From Symploca sp. SIO3C6 (GTDB taxonomy: Bacteria > Cyanobacteriota > Cyanobacteriia > Cyanobacteriales > Coleofasciculaceae): 64,000 bases of DNA. A program made the position numbers and the translations under genes. Below are positions 46,526 through 55,640 of the stretch, piece after piece; position 1 is the first letter of the stretch; each line of letters begins with the position of its first letter. The notes beneath the pieces were generated by a model. That model searched no databases and was not told where the DNA came from. It saw nothing but the letters and a program-made list of their open reading frames with translations. Where the stretch lies: NCBI GenBank assembly GCA_010692425.1, contig JAAHHJ010000003.1:186001-250000 (forward strand). Direction: 5' to 3'.

Positions 46526-48004
46526 ATGAAATTAAAGCTAAGATATTTGATTTTAGCGATTATATTGGGAGTAAGTCTCTGGTGGGGATTATCAAGTCCC
46601 AGACAAGCCGCCAGTTTACCTAGCGACGCGAAAGTAATACACCTCCTAAATCGTCTCAGTTTTGGTCAAGCTCCTGGGGATATCCAACAACTCAAATCTA
46701 TGGGCATTGAAGCCTACATCCAATCTCAGTTATCACCAGAATCCATTGCCCAACCACCACAGCTCCAGCGACAGCTCAATCAGTTGTCAACTCTGCAACT
46801 AGATCCAGTTGAGCTATTTAGAGAATATGACCCCAAGCAACAGTTTAAAGGAAAAAAGCCCACCGAGGAAGAGCGCAAGATGGCAGGTAAGCAAGCGCAA
46901 CTGCCGAAACAACAGGCAGTAGAAGCACGTTTACTCAGAGCAGTTACTAGCCCCCGACAACTTCAAGAATTGATGGTAAACTTCTGGTTTAACCACTTCA
47001 ACGTTTTTGCTCAGAAGGGACTAACTCGACTTTGGGTAGGAGCATATGAACAGCAAACAATTCGACCATTAGCTCTAGGTAACTTTCGAGATTTATTAGG
47101 AGCTACTGCTCGTCATCCGGCGATGTTATTTTATCTCGATAACTGGCAGAATACAGCACCAGATAGTCCTGGCGCACGGGGCAGATTCCGGGGTTTAAAT
47201 GAGAATTATGCCCGAGAATTAATGGAACTTCATACTTTAGGAGTAGATGGTGGCTATACTCAAAAAGATGTTATGACCTTGGCTCAGATCTTAACTGGTT
47301 GGGGACTAGACCGCAACGGTGAGCGTGGTGATGGTAGCGGTTTTTATTTTGATAGTAAGCGCCATGATTACAGCGATAAAGTTTTCCTTGGTACTCCAAT
47401 TAAAGGCAGTGGCATTACCGAAGTAGAGCAAGCCTTAGATATTTTAGCTAGCCATAAATCTACCGCCCGTCACATCAGTTATAAATTGGCTCAATACTTT
47501 GTTGCTGATCAACCGCCAGTTAGCTTAGTAGATAATTTAACTCAGCGTTTCTTGGCAACAGATGGTGAAATTAGTGCAGTTTTAGAAACTCTCTTCCAAA
47601 GTCCTGAATTTTGGGACAGTAAATATTATGGTAGCAAATTTAAGACTCCCTATGAGTATGTTATTTCTGCCGTGCGAGCCACTGGCACAGAAGAACCCAA
47701 TTTAAAAGCCATTTCTGGTATTTTAAATCAATTAGGAATGCCTATCTACGGCTGTCGAACTCCTAATGGCTATCAAAATACCCAACAAACTTGGCTCAAT
47801 CCTGATGCTATGCTGCGCCGAGTTAGCTTTGCAACTTCCTTAGCAAGTGGTCGTTTAAATAAAAGTGAACCTGTTAACCCTGTTCAACTAAGTCAAACCC
47901 TAGGAAACAATTTTTCTGCTCACACTCAAAAGGTAATCAACACTAATTCCAATAAATTACATGCAGCCTTAATTCTAGGCAGTCCAGAGATGATGCACAA
48001 ATAA
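46526..48004 (+). CDS. DUF1800-family secreted protein
   Basis: A 492-residue protein with an N-terminal signal helix (about 5-25, LRYLILAIILGVSLWWG). It has the DUF1800 pattern: VIHLLNRLSFGQAPGDIQQLKSMG, LMVNFWFNHFNVFAQKG, LNENYARELMELHTLGVDGGYTQKDV, LAQILTGWGLD and DNWQNT. The family is nearly always paired with a DUF1501 protein, as here. Its biochemical role is unknown; envelope or extracellular function is inferred from the signal sequences. Confidence 0.88.
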   Translation: MKLKLRYLILAIILGVSLWWGLSSPRQAASLPSDAKVIHLLNRLSFGQAPGDIQQLKSMGIEAYIQSQLSPESIAQPPQLQRQLNQLSTLQLDPVELFREYDPKQQFKGKKPTEEERKMAGKQAQLPKQQAVEARLLRAVTSPRQLQELMVNFWFNHFNVFAQKGLTRLWVGAYEQQTIRPLALGNFRDLLGATARHPAMLFYLDNWQNTAPDSPGARGRFRGLNENYARELMELHTLGVDGGYTQKDVMTLAQILTGWGLDRNGERGDGSGFYFDSKRHDYSDKVFLGTPIKGSGITEVEQALDILASHKSTARHISYKLAQYFVADQPPVSLVDNLTQRFLATDGEISAVLETLFQSPEFWDSKYYGSKFKTPYEYVISAVRATGTEEPNLKAISGILNQLGMPIYGCRTPNGYQNTQQTWLNPDAMLRRVSFATSLASGRLNKSEPVNPVQLSQTLGNNFSAHTQKVINTNSNKLHAALILGSPEMMHK

Positions 48005-48040
48005 AGAGGTGTGGGAAGAGGAAGAAGGATAGAATTCACT

Positions 48041-48123
48041 GTTCATGGTTCATAGTTCATTGTTGATTATTCATTGGGTTTGTATACCACCAATGTCGAA
48101 TACAAACCCAATTAACCATGAAC
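48041..48123. repeat. Large inverted repeat between the DUF1800 and DUF1501 genes
   Basis: Two nested perfect stems: GTTCATGGTT (48041-48050) with AACCATGAAC (48114-48123), and ATTGGGTTTGTAT (48073-48085) with ATACAAACCCAAT (48100-48112). The element starts 37 bp after the DUF1800 stop. It could be a small dispersed palindrome or set the expression ratio of the pair. Confidence 0.75.
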
Positions 48124-48155
48124 CCCAACTTAGTAAACTACTATCACCATTCAAA

Positions 48156-49385
48156 ATGAATAGAAGAAAATTTATACAACTAGCTAGCCTGATAGCTACC
48201 TCAGGTATTGTTTCCATTGGTACTCATGGTTGGGCAGCTAAAGGATTTGCCCAAACTAAGAATCGTAAAAGGTTAATTGTTATCTTCCTACGCGGTGGGA
48301 TAGACGGACTAAATGTAGTTGTCCCTTACCGAGAAGCTGCTTATTATGAAGCTAGACCAAGAATTGCTATTCCTGCACCAACAGAGCAAGGGGGAGCTCT
48401 AGATTTGGATGGTCATTTTGGTTTGCATCCAGCTTTAGCTGACCTCATGCCTTTATGGCAGCAGGGAACTTTAGCCTTTATCCATGCTAGCGGCTCACCG
48501 GATCCTACTCGCTCACATTTCGACGCCCAAGACTATATCGAAAATGGCACTCCTGGTGTTAAAACAACTCAAGAGGGTTGGATGAATCGGTTATTAGCAA
48601 CTATTCCCAAAGGAAGACCAACCCAAGCAGTCAATATGGGAGGAACAACGCCGCGTATTTTATTAGGTAAAATGCCAGTGGCAAACCTACCTATGGGCAG
48701 AATTTCTAACCGTTCCTTGCCTGTTGACCGTCCTTTAATTAATGCTGCTTTTGATAGCCTTTATAGTGGAAGTGATCAGCTTAGTCTTGCTTATCGAGAA
48801 GGTCGTCAAGCACGGGAGATATTGTTAGCTGAATTAGCATCAGAAATGAAAAAAGCTGACAGAGGAGCACCACCCCCTGCTAAATTTGTCAGAGATAGTC
48901 GCAAACTTGCCCGGCTAATGGTAGGTGATGCTAAGACACAATTGGCTTTTCTGGCTTTGGGAGGTTGGGATACCCACGTCAACCAGGGAAGTAGTAAAGG
49001 TCAATTAGCTGGTAAACTCAAGCAGTTGGGACAAGGCTTGGCTAATCTTGTTAAAGAGTTAGGTTCTGTTTACTCGGATACTGCGATTGTTGTGATCTCA
49101 GAATTTGGTCGCACTTTCCGAGAAAATGGCAATGCTGGTACCGATCACGGACATGGTAATGCGATTTGGCTCTTAGGTGGTTCAATTCGCGGTGGGGAAG
49201 TTTATGGGGAATGGCCTGGCTTAGCTGATTCTCAGTTGTTTCAGGGGCGTGATCTTGAGATTACCACCGATTTCCGCGAAGTTCTTGCCCCTATTTTGGA
49301 GGAACATCTGCAGATTGGAGACTCTAATCTTGCCAAGGTATTTCCTGGCTATATGCCACATCAACGCCTGAGGCTTTTGGCTTGA
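48156..49385 (+). CDS. DUF1501-family Tat-exported protein
   Basis: A 409-residue protein when started at MNRRKFIQLASLIATSG (48156), which begins with a Tat-type signal (RRKF then a hydrophobic stretch). In-frame ATGs at 48093 and an upstream GTG/ATG frame would start inside the inverted repeat and are less likely. Alkaline-phosphatase-like DUF1501 features are LIVIFLRGGIDGLNVVVPY, HPALADLMPLWQQG, SHFDAQDYIENG, LGGWDTHVNQG and SEFGRTFRENGNAGTDHGHG. Partner of the DUF1800 gene. Confidence 0.88.
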   Translation: MNRRKFIQLASLIATSGIVSIGTHGWAAKGFAQTKNRKRLIVIFLRGGIDGLNVVVPYREAAYYEARPRIAIPAPTEQGGALDLDGHFGLHPALADLMPLWQQGTLAFIHASGSPDPTRSHFDAQDYIENGTPGVKTTQEGWMNRLLATIPKGRPTQAVNMGGTTPRILLGKMPVANLPMGRISNRSLPVDRPLINAAFDSLYSGSDQLSLAYREGRQAREILLAELASEMKKADRGAPPPAKFVRDSRKLARLMVGDAKTQLAFLALGGWDTHVNQGSSKGQLAGKLKQLGQGLANLVKELGSVYSDTAIVVISEFGRTFRENGNAGTDHGHGNAIWLLGGSIRGGEVYGEWPGLADSQLFQGRDLEITTDFREVLAPILEEHLQIGDSNLAKVFPGYMPHQRLRLLA

Positions 49386-49812
49386 AAATTCGGCTTTGAC
49401 ATTAACCGCAGTCAGCTTAACATTGTTAATTTTTATTTGCTTTTGACGATCTAAGCTGTTGCGCATTTAAATCATATATTTATTTGATAAGTAGTCGGAC
49501 ATAAATAACAGCCCGAAATTATAGCCCGAATCCAGACTATAGGGAAATCGAGCTGACGAATTTTTATACTCAATGCCAGTTTATCACTTCCGTATTTCCA
49601 ATACATCTTTGGCAATGTCTGCTCTCCCTTGAGTCAGTTTCGGGCCTTCAAATTATAAACAGAAGGTCAAGCCATGACGACAGGATCAGTAATCTTGAGA
49701 AGCTACTAAACCAAAAACCATACCGATAACCCAATTAGTCAATAAGGGGTGCATCTAGCATTGGAACACCTCACCTTCTATACGGTGGGGTTTGCTTTCT
49801 GTGTTCATAGGC
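49386..49812. other. Convergent intergenic region
   Basis: Lies between the DUF1501 and phospholipase A2 genes, which converge. Apart from the terminator at 49769-49790, nothing recognisable. Confidence 0.6.
49769..49790. terminator. Bidirectional terminator hairpin
   Basis: CCTCACC (49769-49775) pairs with GGTGGGG (49784-49790), flanked by AACA and TTTGCTTTCT. It lies between two converging genes. Similar AACCCC...GGGGTT hairpins lie at the trailer ends of both CRISPR arrays. Confidence 0.5.
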
Positions 49813-50529
49813 TTAGGGGGTATTGCCCTCATACCAATCAACCGCAACAAAATCATTGACTAGGTTAGCTAGCAGGCTCTCAGAAGGTGCATCAACCCGC
49901 AGGATAATCTTGTATTGATTGCCAAGGTCGCTAATTGAAGGGTAAATTCCATCTGTACCCACACAAGTTTGCGCACTATATCCAACTTGCACGTTCACCT
50001 CATAGGTATCTGGTTCCCGATCAATAAGAGAGCCACTTTGAGAGTAAAGCTCAAGATCGTATTCGGTATTTACAGTACCATTATTTTTGAAAGTGACACA
50101 GGCTTCAAATTCGTCATCTCCCAACCAATCATCAATCCGTCTAGCGTTAACTGTTACAATCTCACCCGAAACTTTACGTCCATCAAGGGTAATGAACACC
50201 TCCCCAAAGTTAGCAACTGCTCGATAGTAATAGTCCGCGATCGCTTTACAATAACTAACGTTGCTGCCTGAATAGTCCCGTTCGCAAATTGCGTACATAT
50301 CCTGCTGGAAACGTCGGTCACACCCAGCCTGATCGATGTTTACATCTGAGTAGCAAAGATCGTGGCGATTACAGGCCTCAGTAAAAGGACCGTCTGGTAT
50401 CAGAAAGTCGAAGTTCTGAGGACCGCAGCCATTTGCTTGAGCAATAGCTGGTGGGGCAATCCAAAAAGAAAACAACAGACAAATAGCAATGGTAAGTGTT
50501 AATAGTTTACTCTTCATTGAGCAATTCAT
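49813..50529 (-). CDS. Secreted prokaryotic-type phospholipase A2
   Basis: A 238-residue protein with a signal peptide (KLLTLTIAICLLFSFWIAPP, cut after AIAQA). The PLA2 domain (about 30-105) has NGCGPQNFDFLIPDGPF and the catalytic CNRHDLCYSD, then CDRRFQQDMYAICE and YCKAIADYYYRAV, as in fungal/bacterial secreted PLA2. The C-terminal about 110 residues form a beta-sandwich-like domain (ACVTFKNNGTVNTEYDLELYSQSG), possibly CARDB/Ig-like. A second possible start lies four codons downstream (MKSKLL). It is the third lipid hydrolase within 9 kb. Confidence 0.85.
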   Translation of the reverse strand: MNCSMKSKLLTLTIAICLLFSFWIAPPAIAQANGCGPQNFDFLIPDGPFTEACNRHDLCYSDVNIDQAGCDRRFQQDMYAICERDYSGSNVSYCKAIADYYYRAVANFGEVFITLDGRKVSGEIVTVNARRIDDWLGDDEFEACVTFKNNGTVNTEYDLELYSQSGSLIDREPDTYEVNVQVGYSAQTCVGTDGIYPSISDLGNQYKIILRVDAPSESLLANLVNDFVAVDWYEGNTP

Positions 50530-50962
50530 TAGTTAGAATTACTATATTCTTTCATCAAATTTCTCCGGAGGCACTACCTCCATTACCGAATTCAGAGATA
50601 GGAGTAGAGGAGACAGCGATCGCATTCTGGAATCTTGGGCATAGCAATACTTGGAAGCTCTAACTTTAAGAAAGCCCAAAAGAAGCGATTGGCGCGGTAG
50701 CGCCAGCGCCTGCATGCGATCGCATCTAATACTTGTGCCAACCTGGCTTAGTTTAGCGCCTATTTCTGCCGACACTCGAATGTCATCTGTTGCATTGAAT
50801 CAATAAGTCTTACATGTTCTCAAGCTTCAAAAGGTAACTTTTTGTTACTGGCTCCCTCAAATGGGGGAAAAGTAACGATGCTGACATGAAGTGCCAAATT
50901 AATCTCAATGCCTTACAGAGCAATGCTTTTAGCTTTTACTGACTTGGAGGGAGAACTTTACC
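50530..50962. other. Intergenic region with HIP1-rich repeats
   Basis: Contains HIP1 octamers near 50617 and 50718 and a GGCGCGGTAGCGCCAGCGCC palindromic stretch near 50689-50712. CCTGCATGCGATCGC recurs near 55716-55730. No credible gene. The missing 5' part of the Cmr operon would be expected here but is absent. Confidence 0.6.
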
Positions 50963-51216
50963 TATAGCGCTGCGCGCTGGTGTGTTTACAAATACTGAAA
51001 GGCTGCATCCGCCGCTTTGTGGACATCAAAATTATACTTAGGCAACTCTTTTCTAATCGCTGTTTTGACTTTGTGCCACCAGTGTTCAATTGAACACTGG
51101 TGGCACAAAGTCAAAACAGCGATTAGAAAAGAGTTGCCTAAGTATAATTTTGATGTCCACAAAGCGGCGGATGCAGCCTTTCAGTATTTGTAAACACACC
51201 AGCGCGCAGCGCTATA
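50963..51216. mobile_element. Perfect 254-bp palindrome of two IS630-type transposase 3' ends
   Basis: Two 127-bp arms meet without spacer at 51089/51090. In each arm, reading outward from the centre, a frame encodes EHWWHKVKTAIRKELPKYNF and on to ADAAFQYL-stop (plus strand 51092-51193; minus strand 51087-50986). This is the C-terminus of a DDE transposase beginning at the final catalytic Glu. Each arm then continues about 23 bp to an outer end AGCGCTATA, the likely IS terminal repeat. Both copies are cut at the same inner base, as is the third copy at 62382-62508. Confidence 0.85.
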
Positions 51217-51594
51217 AGTCCTTGGATTCCCGTAGGGACAGAGTTAAACCCCAATCAATTGGTAGTTGTTGATGACAACGACATTGCTCAATTACACGAT
51301 ATGGCTCTCTATCGGCAAAGTCGAGTCAAACTTTTAGATGAGATGAAAAAAGTCGATACAGATAAGGGAGCATTTTTCAATGTAGAAGCTTTGCCTGTGG
51401 GTAGCATTTTAGTTTTTCCCCTAGCTCTAAAACAAAAGGGGTGGAAACCTTTTAAAGATTCTCAAGCTTATCGCCAAGAACTCTATTTTGGTGGTTTGGA
51501 ATCTATTGGGTTTGGTCGCTCTCAAGTGACTCTAGCTGGAGAAGCTTTGAACACATCCGAAGCTGAAACTCAGAAACAGGAGGTCAACAGTTAA
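51217..51594 (+). pseudogene. cmr4: cmr4 fragment (type III-B RAMP), 5' end lost
   Basis: From the base after the IS remnant, an open frame gives SPWIPVGTELNPNQLVVVDD and later GAFFNVEALPVGSILVFPLAL and YFGGLESIGFGRSQVTLAGE, the C-terminal third of a Cmr4 backbone subunit. The N-terminal RAMP fold and catalytic Asp of target cleavage are missing. A TTG at 51259 could allow translation of a 111-residue remnant. Its stop overlaps the cmr5 start (TAATG). Upstream cmr genes including cas10/cmr2 are absent from the window. Confidence 0.75.
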
Positions 51595-52022
51595 TGGCTT
51601 GGAAATCCTATTCCACAACAGGTACAGCTAATATCGACCAAACGGCACAAAAGTTGGTTTTAAATGCCAAAAAACGTAATCGAGACTCCCTTAATCAAGG
51701 GTTTAAAATGCGAGAAAACGTTGCCTATGGCTTAGAACGCTTTTGGGGCGAGCATTTACGGCTGCAAATTAGAGAAACGGAAAAATCTCTCTATTGGAAA
51801 GAAACTTGGGATGCTTTAGTCGAGATTATGAGTAATGCTGGGATTCCAGTTCCCAACAATACTGTTGATGTTAACGATACTCCAGCAGTTGAAGAAATGG
51901 CGCATCAATTATGGCAAATTAGCCGAGAAGACCAACGTCTGATTTTAGCTGTGTTGAGTCAGTTGTGTGATGCTATAGTTTGGTGGACGCAACGCTATAA
52001 AGGAACCTCTTCATCGACTTAG
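51594..52022 (+). CDS. cmr5: Cmr5-like small subunit of a type III-B effector
   Basis: An almost all-helical 142-residue protein (YSTTGTANIDQTAQKLVLNAKK, a Trp-rich C-terminal DAIVWWTQRY). Size, helix content and place between a Cmr4 remnant and a RAMP protein fit Cmr5, the small helical subunit lining the target RNA. The sequence itself is weakly conserved in this family, so the call rests mostly on context. The start codon overlaps the cmr4 stop. Confidence 0.65.
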   Translation: MAWKSYSTTGTANIDQTAQKLVLNAKKRNRDSLNQGFKMRENVAYGLERFWGEHLRLQIRETEKSLYWKETWDALVEIMSNAGIPVPNNTVDVNDTPAVEEMAHQLWQISREDQRLILAVLSQLCDAIVWWTQRYKGTSSST

Positions 52023-52052
52023 GTTAGTAATCGAGAGTTTTGAACAATCCTC

Positions 52053-53780
52053 ATGTCTAATATTCCCGCCCCAGAGCAGAAAATACCTCGTATGTTTCGC
52101 GCCCAAATAAAAGGGCGATCGCAACTTCAATTTATTTCTAAGCAAGCTCAACAAACAGATAGTGAACGTTGGGTTGCCGAATGGATTGAACGGGTAGAAA
52201 CTCAACCGCCATCCTTTGGCGAGGATGTTCAAACCCAGACTTATACTTTTTCTTGGCGATTTGTTACTAATGGGGGACAGGATGAAGGAATTATTCGCCC
52301 AGTGATGGGAGCTTACGGTTTGCCCTTCTATCCTGGCAGCTCGATGAAGGGTGCTTTTTGTCAAGTTTGCACTCGTCAACAACGAGAACGTTATCGATTG
52401 ACAAAAAGTGGAGAGCAACCCAGTTTACTGCGTTTTCATGGGGGCTATCCCGTCAACGATTGGACTCAAAATCTACTTGATATTGTCCATCCGCAGCAAG
52501 GATGGCAGGTGAAAACTACCGATACTGGCTCTAAACCTTCTGGAGAAAGTGGTTATGCTCTGGTTTCCCTTTATCAACCTACCTTTGAATTTGGGATTTC
52601 TAGCTTACTAGCTGATATTAACTGGGATGAAGTCTGGACAATTTGGGAAAAAGCTTTAGGTTTTGGGATTGGCTGCCGCGTTAGTAGTGGTTATGGTTTG
52701 CCGAAAGCTCGTTTGCAGGGAGGGGAAGAGCAAGAAATTCCTGTTCAAGGAGAATTGCTTTATAAATGCTATCTGAGTGGACAGGGACAAGCTCCTCAGC
52801 TACTCGATAATCAAGAGGGAGAATTTCGTCCCAATATTTTTAGAGGTGCTTTGCGGGGTCATGCCTTACGCATTTTTGGCGGTTTAGCTGAGGATGAAAC
52901 TGCCGAAGATTTAGTTGATACTTTGTTTGGTGGTGTTCGAGGGGAGGGTAAACAGGGGTTGTTAGCGATCGCTTTTAAACCTTCCCATTTAGACATTGAT
53001 GAATTTTCTCAAGGCTATGATGAGCCTACTTATGAGGTTACGGGTGAACTGCGTTGGTTGTTAACTCAACCTCTAGCTGAAGCACAGCAGCAATGTTTAA
53101 AAAAGCTTGTTCGTGAGTTGATGCTTTTTGCGATGTTATTTGGAGGGTTTGGTAAATCCTGGCGACGGGCAGATCATCGAGATTTTTATGAGCAATATTA
53201 CCAACAAAGACAACAAAAACCGTTAATTGGTTGTCATTGGCAATGGCACGGAAGGTCGTTGGTTGAAGCTAGTCGAGTTAGAAGTTTAAAGCAGGTTGGG
53301 CAGTTTATTGAAAGCCTGCGCCAGACGGCTCAAGTGTGGATGAATTTGCAAGGAGTTGAGTATAATCCCGAGCTTCATGCCACTTGGCGGGAAATCTGGC
53401 ATCCCGATAACGTCCAGGTTTGGGGACGGATTGCAGAAGATCAGCATGATTGTTTAGGGATTCAATGGTTTCATCAACCTTATCAATTGCGTGAGCGTAT
53501 CCTTGAACAGCCTGAGCTTAGCATTAAACGCTCATCCCTGACTGGTTCTATCTCTCAAGTCGGTCGGATTTGGCATCGGATGTATCCCCTGGTTATGGTT
53601 GTCCCTAATCCTCAAGACCCAAAAGGGAAAAAACGTGTACGTAAAACACCTCGATATCTGGAATTATTAACTATTTTTCCGGACAGTTTTCCCGAATGTC
53701 AGGATTTTTTAGATTTTCTTGCCCAGAAAGCTGAAATTACCTCTTCGCACAACCCTTTTCAACGGCTTTGGTTAGCTTAA
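52053..53780 (+). CDS. cmr6: Cmr6-like RAMP protein with two RAMP domains
   Basis: A 575-residue RAMP-superfamily protein. The first domain has PVMGAYGLPFYPGSSMKGAF (the PGSSLKG-type RAMP signature) and FHGGYPVNDW...LDIVHPQQG (about 75-160), a Cmr6 hallmark. The second has FRPNIFRGALRGHALRIFGG and VDTLFGGVRGEGKQGLLAI (about 260-310). Cmr6 is usually shorter (about 250-350 residues), so this is a long version or a Cmr6-Cmr1-like fusion. It is the last gene before array 1, 113 bp away. With cmr2, cmr3 and most of cmr4 gone it cannot form an effector alone. Confidence 0.75.
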   Translation: MSNIPAPEQKIPRMFRAQIKGRSQLQFISKQAQQTDSERWVAEWIERVETQPPSFGEDVQTQTYTFSWRFVTNGGQDEGIIRPVMGAYGLPFYPGSSMKGAFCQVCTRQQRERYRLTKSGEQPSLLRFHGGYPVNDWTQNLLDIVHPQQGWQVKTTDTGSKPSGESGYALVSLYQPTFEFGISSLLADINWDEVWTIWEKALGFGIGCRVSSGYGLPKARLQGGEEQEIPVQGELLYKCYLSGQGQAPQLLDNQEGEFRPNIFRGALRGHALRIFGGLAEDETAEDLVDTLFGGVRGEGKQGLLAIAFKPSHLDIDEFSQGYDEPTYEVTGELRWLLTQPLAEAQQQCLKKLVRELMLFAMLFGGFGKSWRRADHRDFYEQYYQQRQQKPLIGCHWQWHGRSLVEASRVRSLKQVGQFIESLRQTAQVWMNLQGVEYNPELHATWREIWHPDNVQVWGRIAEDQHDCLGIQWFHQPYQLRERILEQPELSIKRSSLTGSISQVGRIWHRMYPLVMVVPNPQDPKGKKRVRKTPRYLELLTIFPDSFPECQDFLDFLAQKAEITSSHNPFQRLWLA

Positions 53781-53867
53781 TGTAATTCCTCGCTGGTGAA
53801 CCGATACCACTGGCTTCCATCGCCCAAAACCTATTTTTTTCTTTGATTTTTTGAACTAAGAACCCCA

Positions 53868-53896
53868 CCCGGATGATGTCTGGATGGGGTTTTTCG
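53868..53896. terminator. Hairpin at the trailer end of CRISPR array 1
   Basis: AACCCCACCC... pairs with ...GGATGGGGTTTTT, with GATGATGTCTGG in between. The T-run is on the plus strand, so it would stop cmr6 transcripts, and by symmetry it can also stop the minus-strand pre-crRNA. Confidence 0.5.
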
Positions 53897-55407
53897 TTCA
53901 ATTAATCCGATTTAACCCAATCGGTAGGGTCGCTGGCATTAATTCTGGTGAGACTGCAGCAAACAACGTTTCCAACTAATCCGATTTAACCCAATCGGTA
54001 GGGTAAAGTTTTTCCAGGCTTCTGATGCGAGTAGCACAGAAGTTTCCAACTAATCCGATTTAACCCAATCGGTAGGGACTCGATGCACAATATCAGGTTG
54101 ATAGCGAAACATTGTAGTTTCCAACTAATCCGATTTAACCCAATCGGTAGGGCACAGCCGCCAGATTCATGATAGTAAAGGTTCTATCATCAAATAGTGT
54201 TTCCAACTAATCCGATTTAACCCAATCGGTAGGGCGTTGACGAGAGAATATTACGCATACGCGCTAACCACAGAGTTTCCAACTAATCCGATTTAACCCA
54301 ATCGGTAGGGAATGCAGAGAAAAAGCGCCCAGCCTTTGACTACTTTGAGGTTTCCAACTAATCCGATTTAACCCAATCGGTAGGGTTTTTTTTGACATCT
54401 CCTTGCAGGTTGTCCTTTCTGATAGTTTCCAACTAATCCGATTTAACCCAATCGGTAGGGTGCTGTTGTTGCTATCTCCGAGCCTGCGCACGCGTTTCCA
54501 ACTAATCCGATTTAACCCAATCGGTAGGGAGACAGGAACTATGCACAAAAAAAGCACACTGCAAGTTTCCAACTAATCCGATTTAACCCAATCGGTAGGG
54601 TCTTACTCCAGCACAGGCAAATGCTCTTCTATGGGGTTTCCAACTAATCCGATTTAACCCAATCGGTAGGGACTGTTTCATCAAATCCTATGGAAAACTA
54701 TAGGATTATTTTGTTTCCAACTAATCCGATTTAACCCAATCGGTAGGGTAAGGGGGCTTATGACTTCCTGTTAACATATGAAGTTTCCAACTAATCCGAT
54801 TTAACCCAATCGGTAGGGCTCAGTCTTCTGAGCCTGACGAGTTAATTAATGGTTTCCAACTAATCCGATTTAACCCAATCGGTAGGGAAAAAGATAGGTT
54901 TAAGACTCGCGTCTTTTTCCAATCTCCAGTTTCCAACTAATCCGATTTAACCCAATCGGTAGGGGTTCTTCCGCTAACTGTTATGGTGAAGCAAGCTCTC
55001 TTGTGTTTCCAACTAATCCGATTTAACCCAATCGGTAGGGTGTTCACCTAATTCTATTGAGGACTAAAAATCTCATGCTTCAGTTTCCAACTAATCCGAT
55101 TTAACCCAATCGGTAGGGCCTGCACACGCATGCTCTGGTGACTGGCAAGATCCAAAAGTTTCCAACTAATCCGATTTAACCCAATCGGTAGGGAAGCTCC
55201 GCCCACTCATCACTAAGCAACAGTGGTTTCCAACTAATCCGATTTAACCCAATCGGTAGGGCTTGGGTTGATTTCGATCCAAAGTCCTCTGTAAGTATGG
55301 TTTCCAACTAATCCGATTTAACCCAATCGGTAGGGGTTTCTTTGTTGCCCCACCGATAATAATCATTGCAAGTTTCCAACTAATCCGATTTAACCCAATC
55401 GGTAGGG
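53894..55407 (-). CRISPR. CRISPR array 1: 21 repeats of 36 bp, 20 spacers
   Basis: Repeats begin GTTTCCAACT and end AATCGGTAGGG on the plus strand, with an internal stem CCGATT/AATCGG. Spacers are 32-46 bp. The first unit (53894-53929) is degenerate in its first nine bases; the other 20 appear identical. Read on the minus strand the repeat ends GTTGGAAAC, close to the usual crRNA 5' handle. The degenerate unit lies on the left, and the conserved leader-like sequence lies on the right (55408-55640), so transcription is toward lower coordinates. Confidence 0.97.
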
Positions 55408-55640
55408 AGTTCGTCGAGGAGACCTTGCCCTGTAAGGGTTACAGCCACCAAATCGACACACCTGTAAAAACTCTAACATATCCTCTCCAAAATTGAGGCA
55501 AACACATCCCTCAAACCCTTGTCCTGTAAAGCATCGACACACTTCAACGAAAAATATGGGGTTTCGGCGAATCGCCGAGGTGTGTAGATGAAGACCTGAA
55601 AATTGACCTCTAACCAATATACCATAATGTTTTTGACGAG
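55408..55640 (-). promoter_or_regulatory. Leader of CRISPR array 1
   Basis: Homologous to the sequence right of array 2. It contains ATCGACACAC twice (near 55452 and 55533) and the inverse form GTGTGTAGATG at 55580-55590, the last two forming a hairpin. A CCTTGCCCTGTAAGG-like box precedes each direct copy (55423 and 55518). Confidence 0.75.

Noticed and set aside
51090-51272. 60-residue frame over the palindrome
   Set aside because: Wrong frame of the IS remnant; the native frame encodes EHWWHKVK... and stops at 51193.
54264-54572. 102-residue minus-strand open frame with four copies of LPIGLNRISWK
   Set aside because: It is the translation of CRISPR repeats and spacers of array 1, not a gene.
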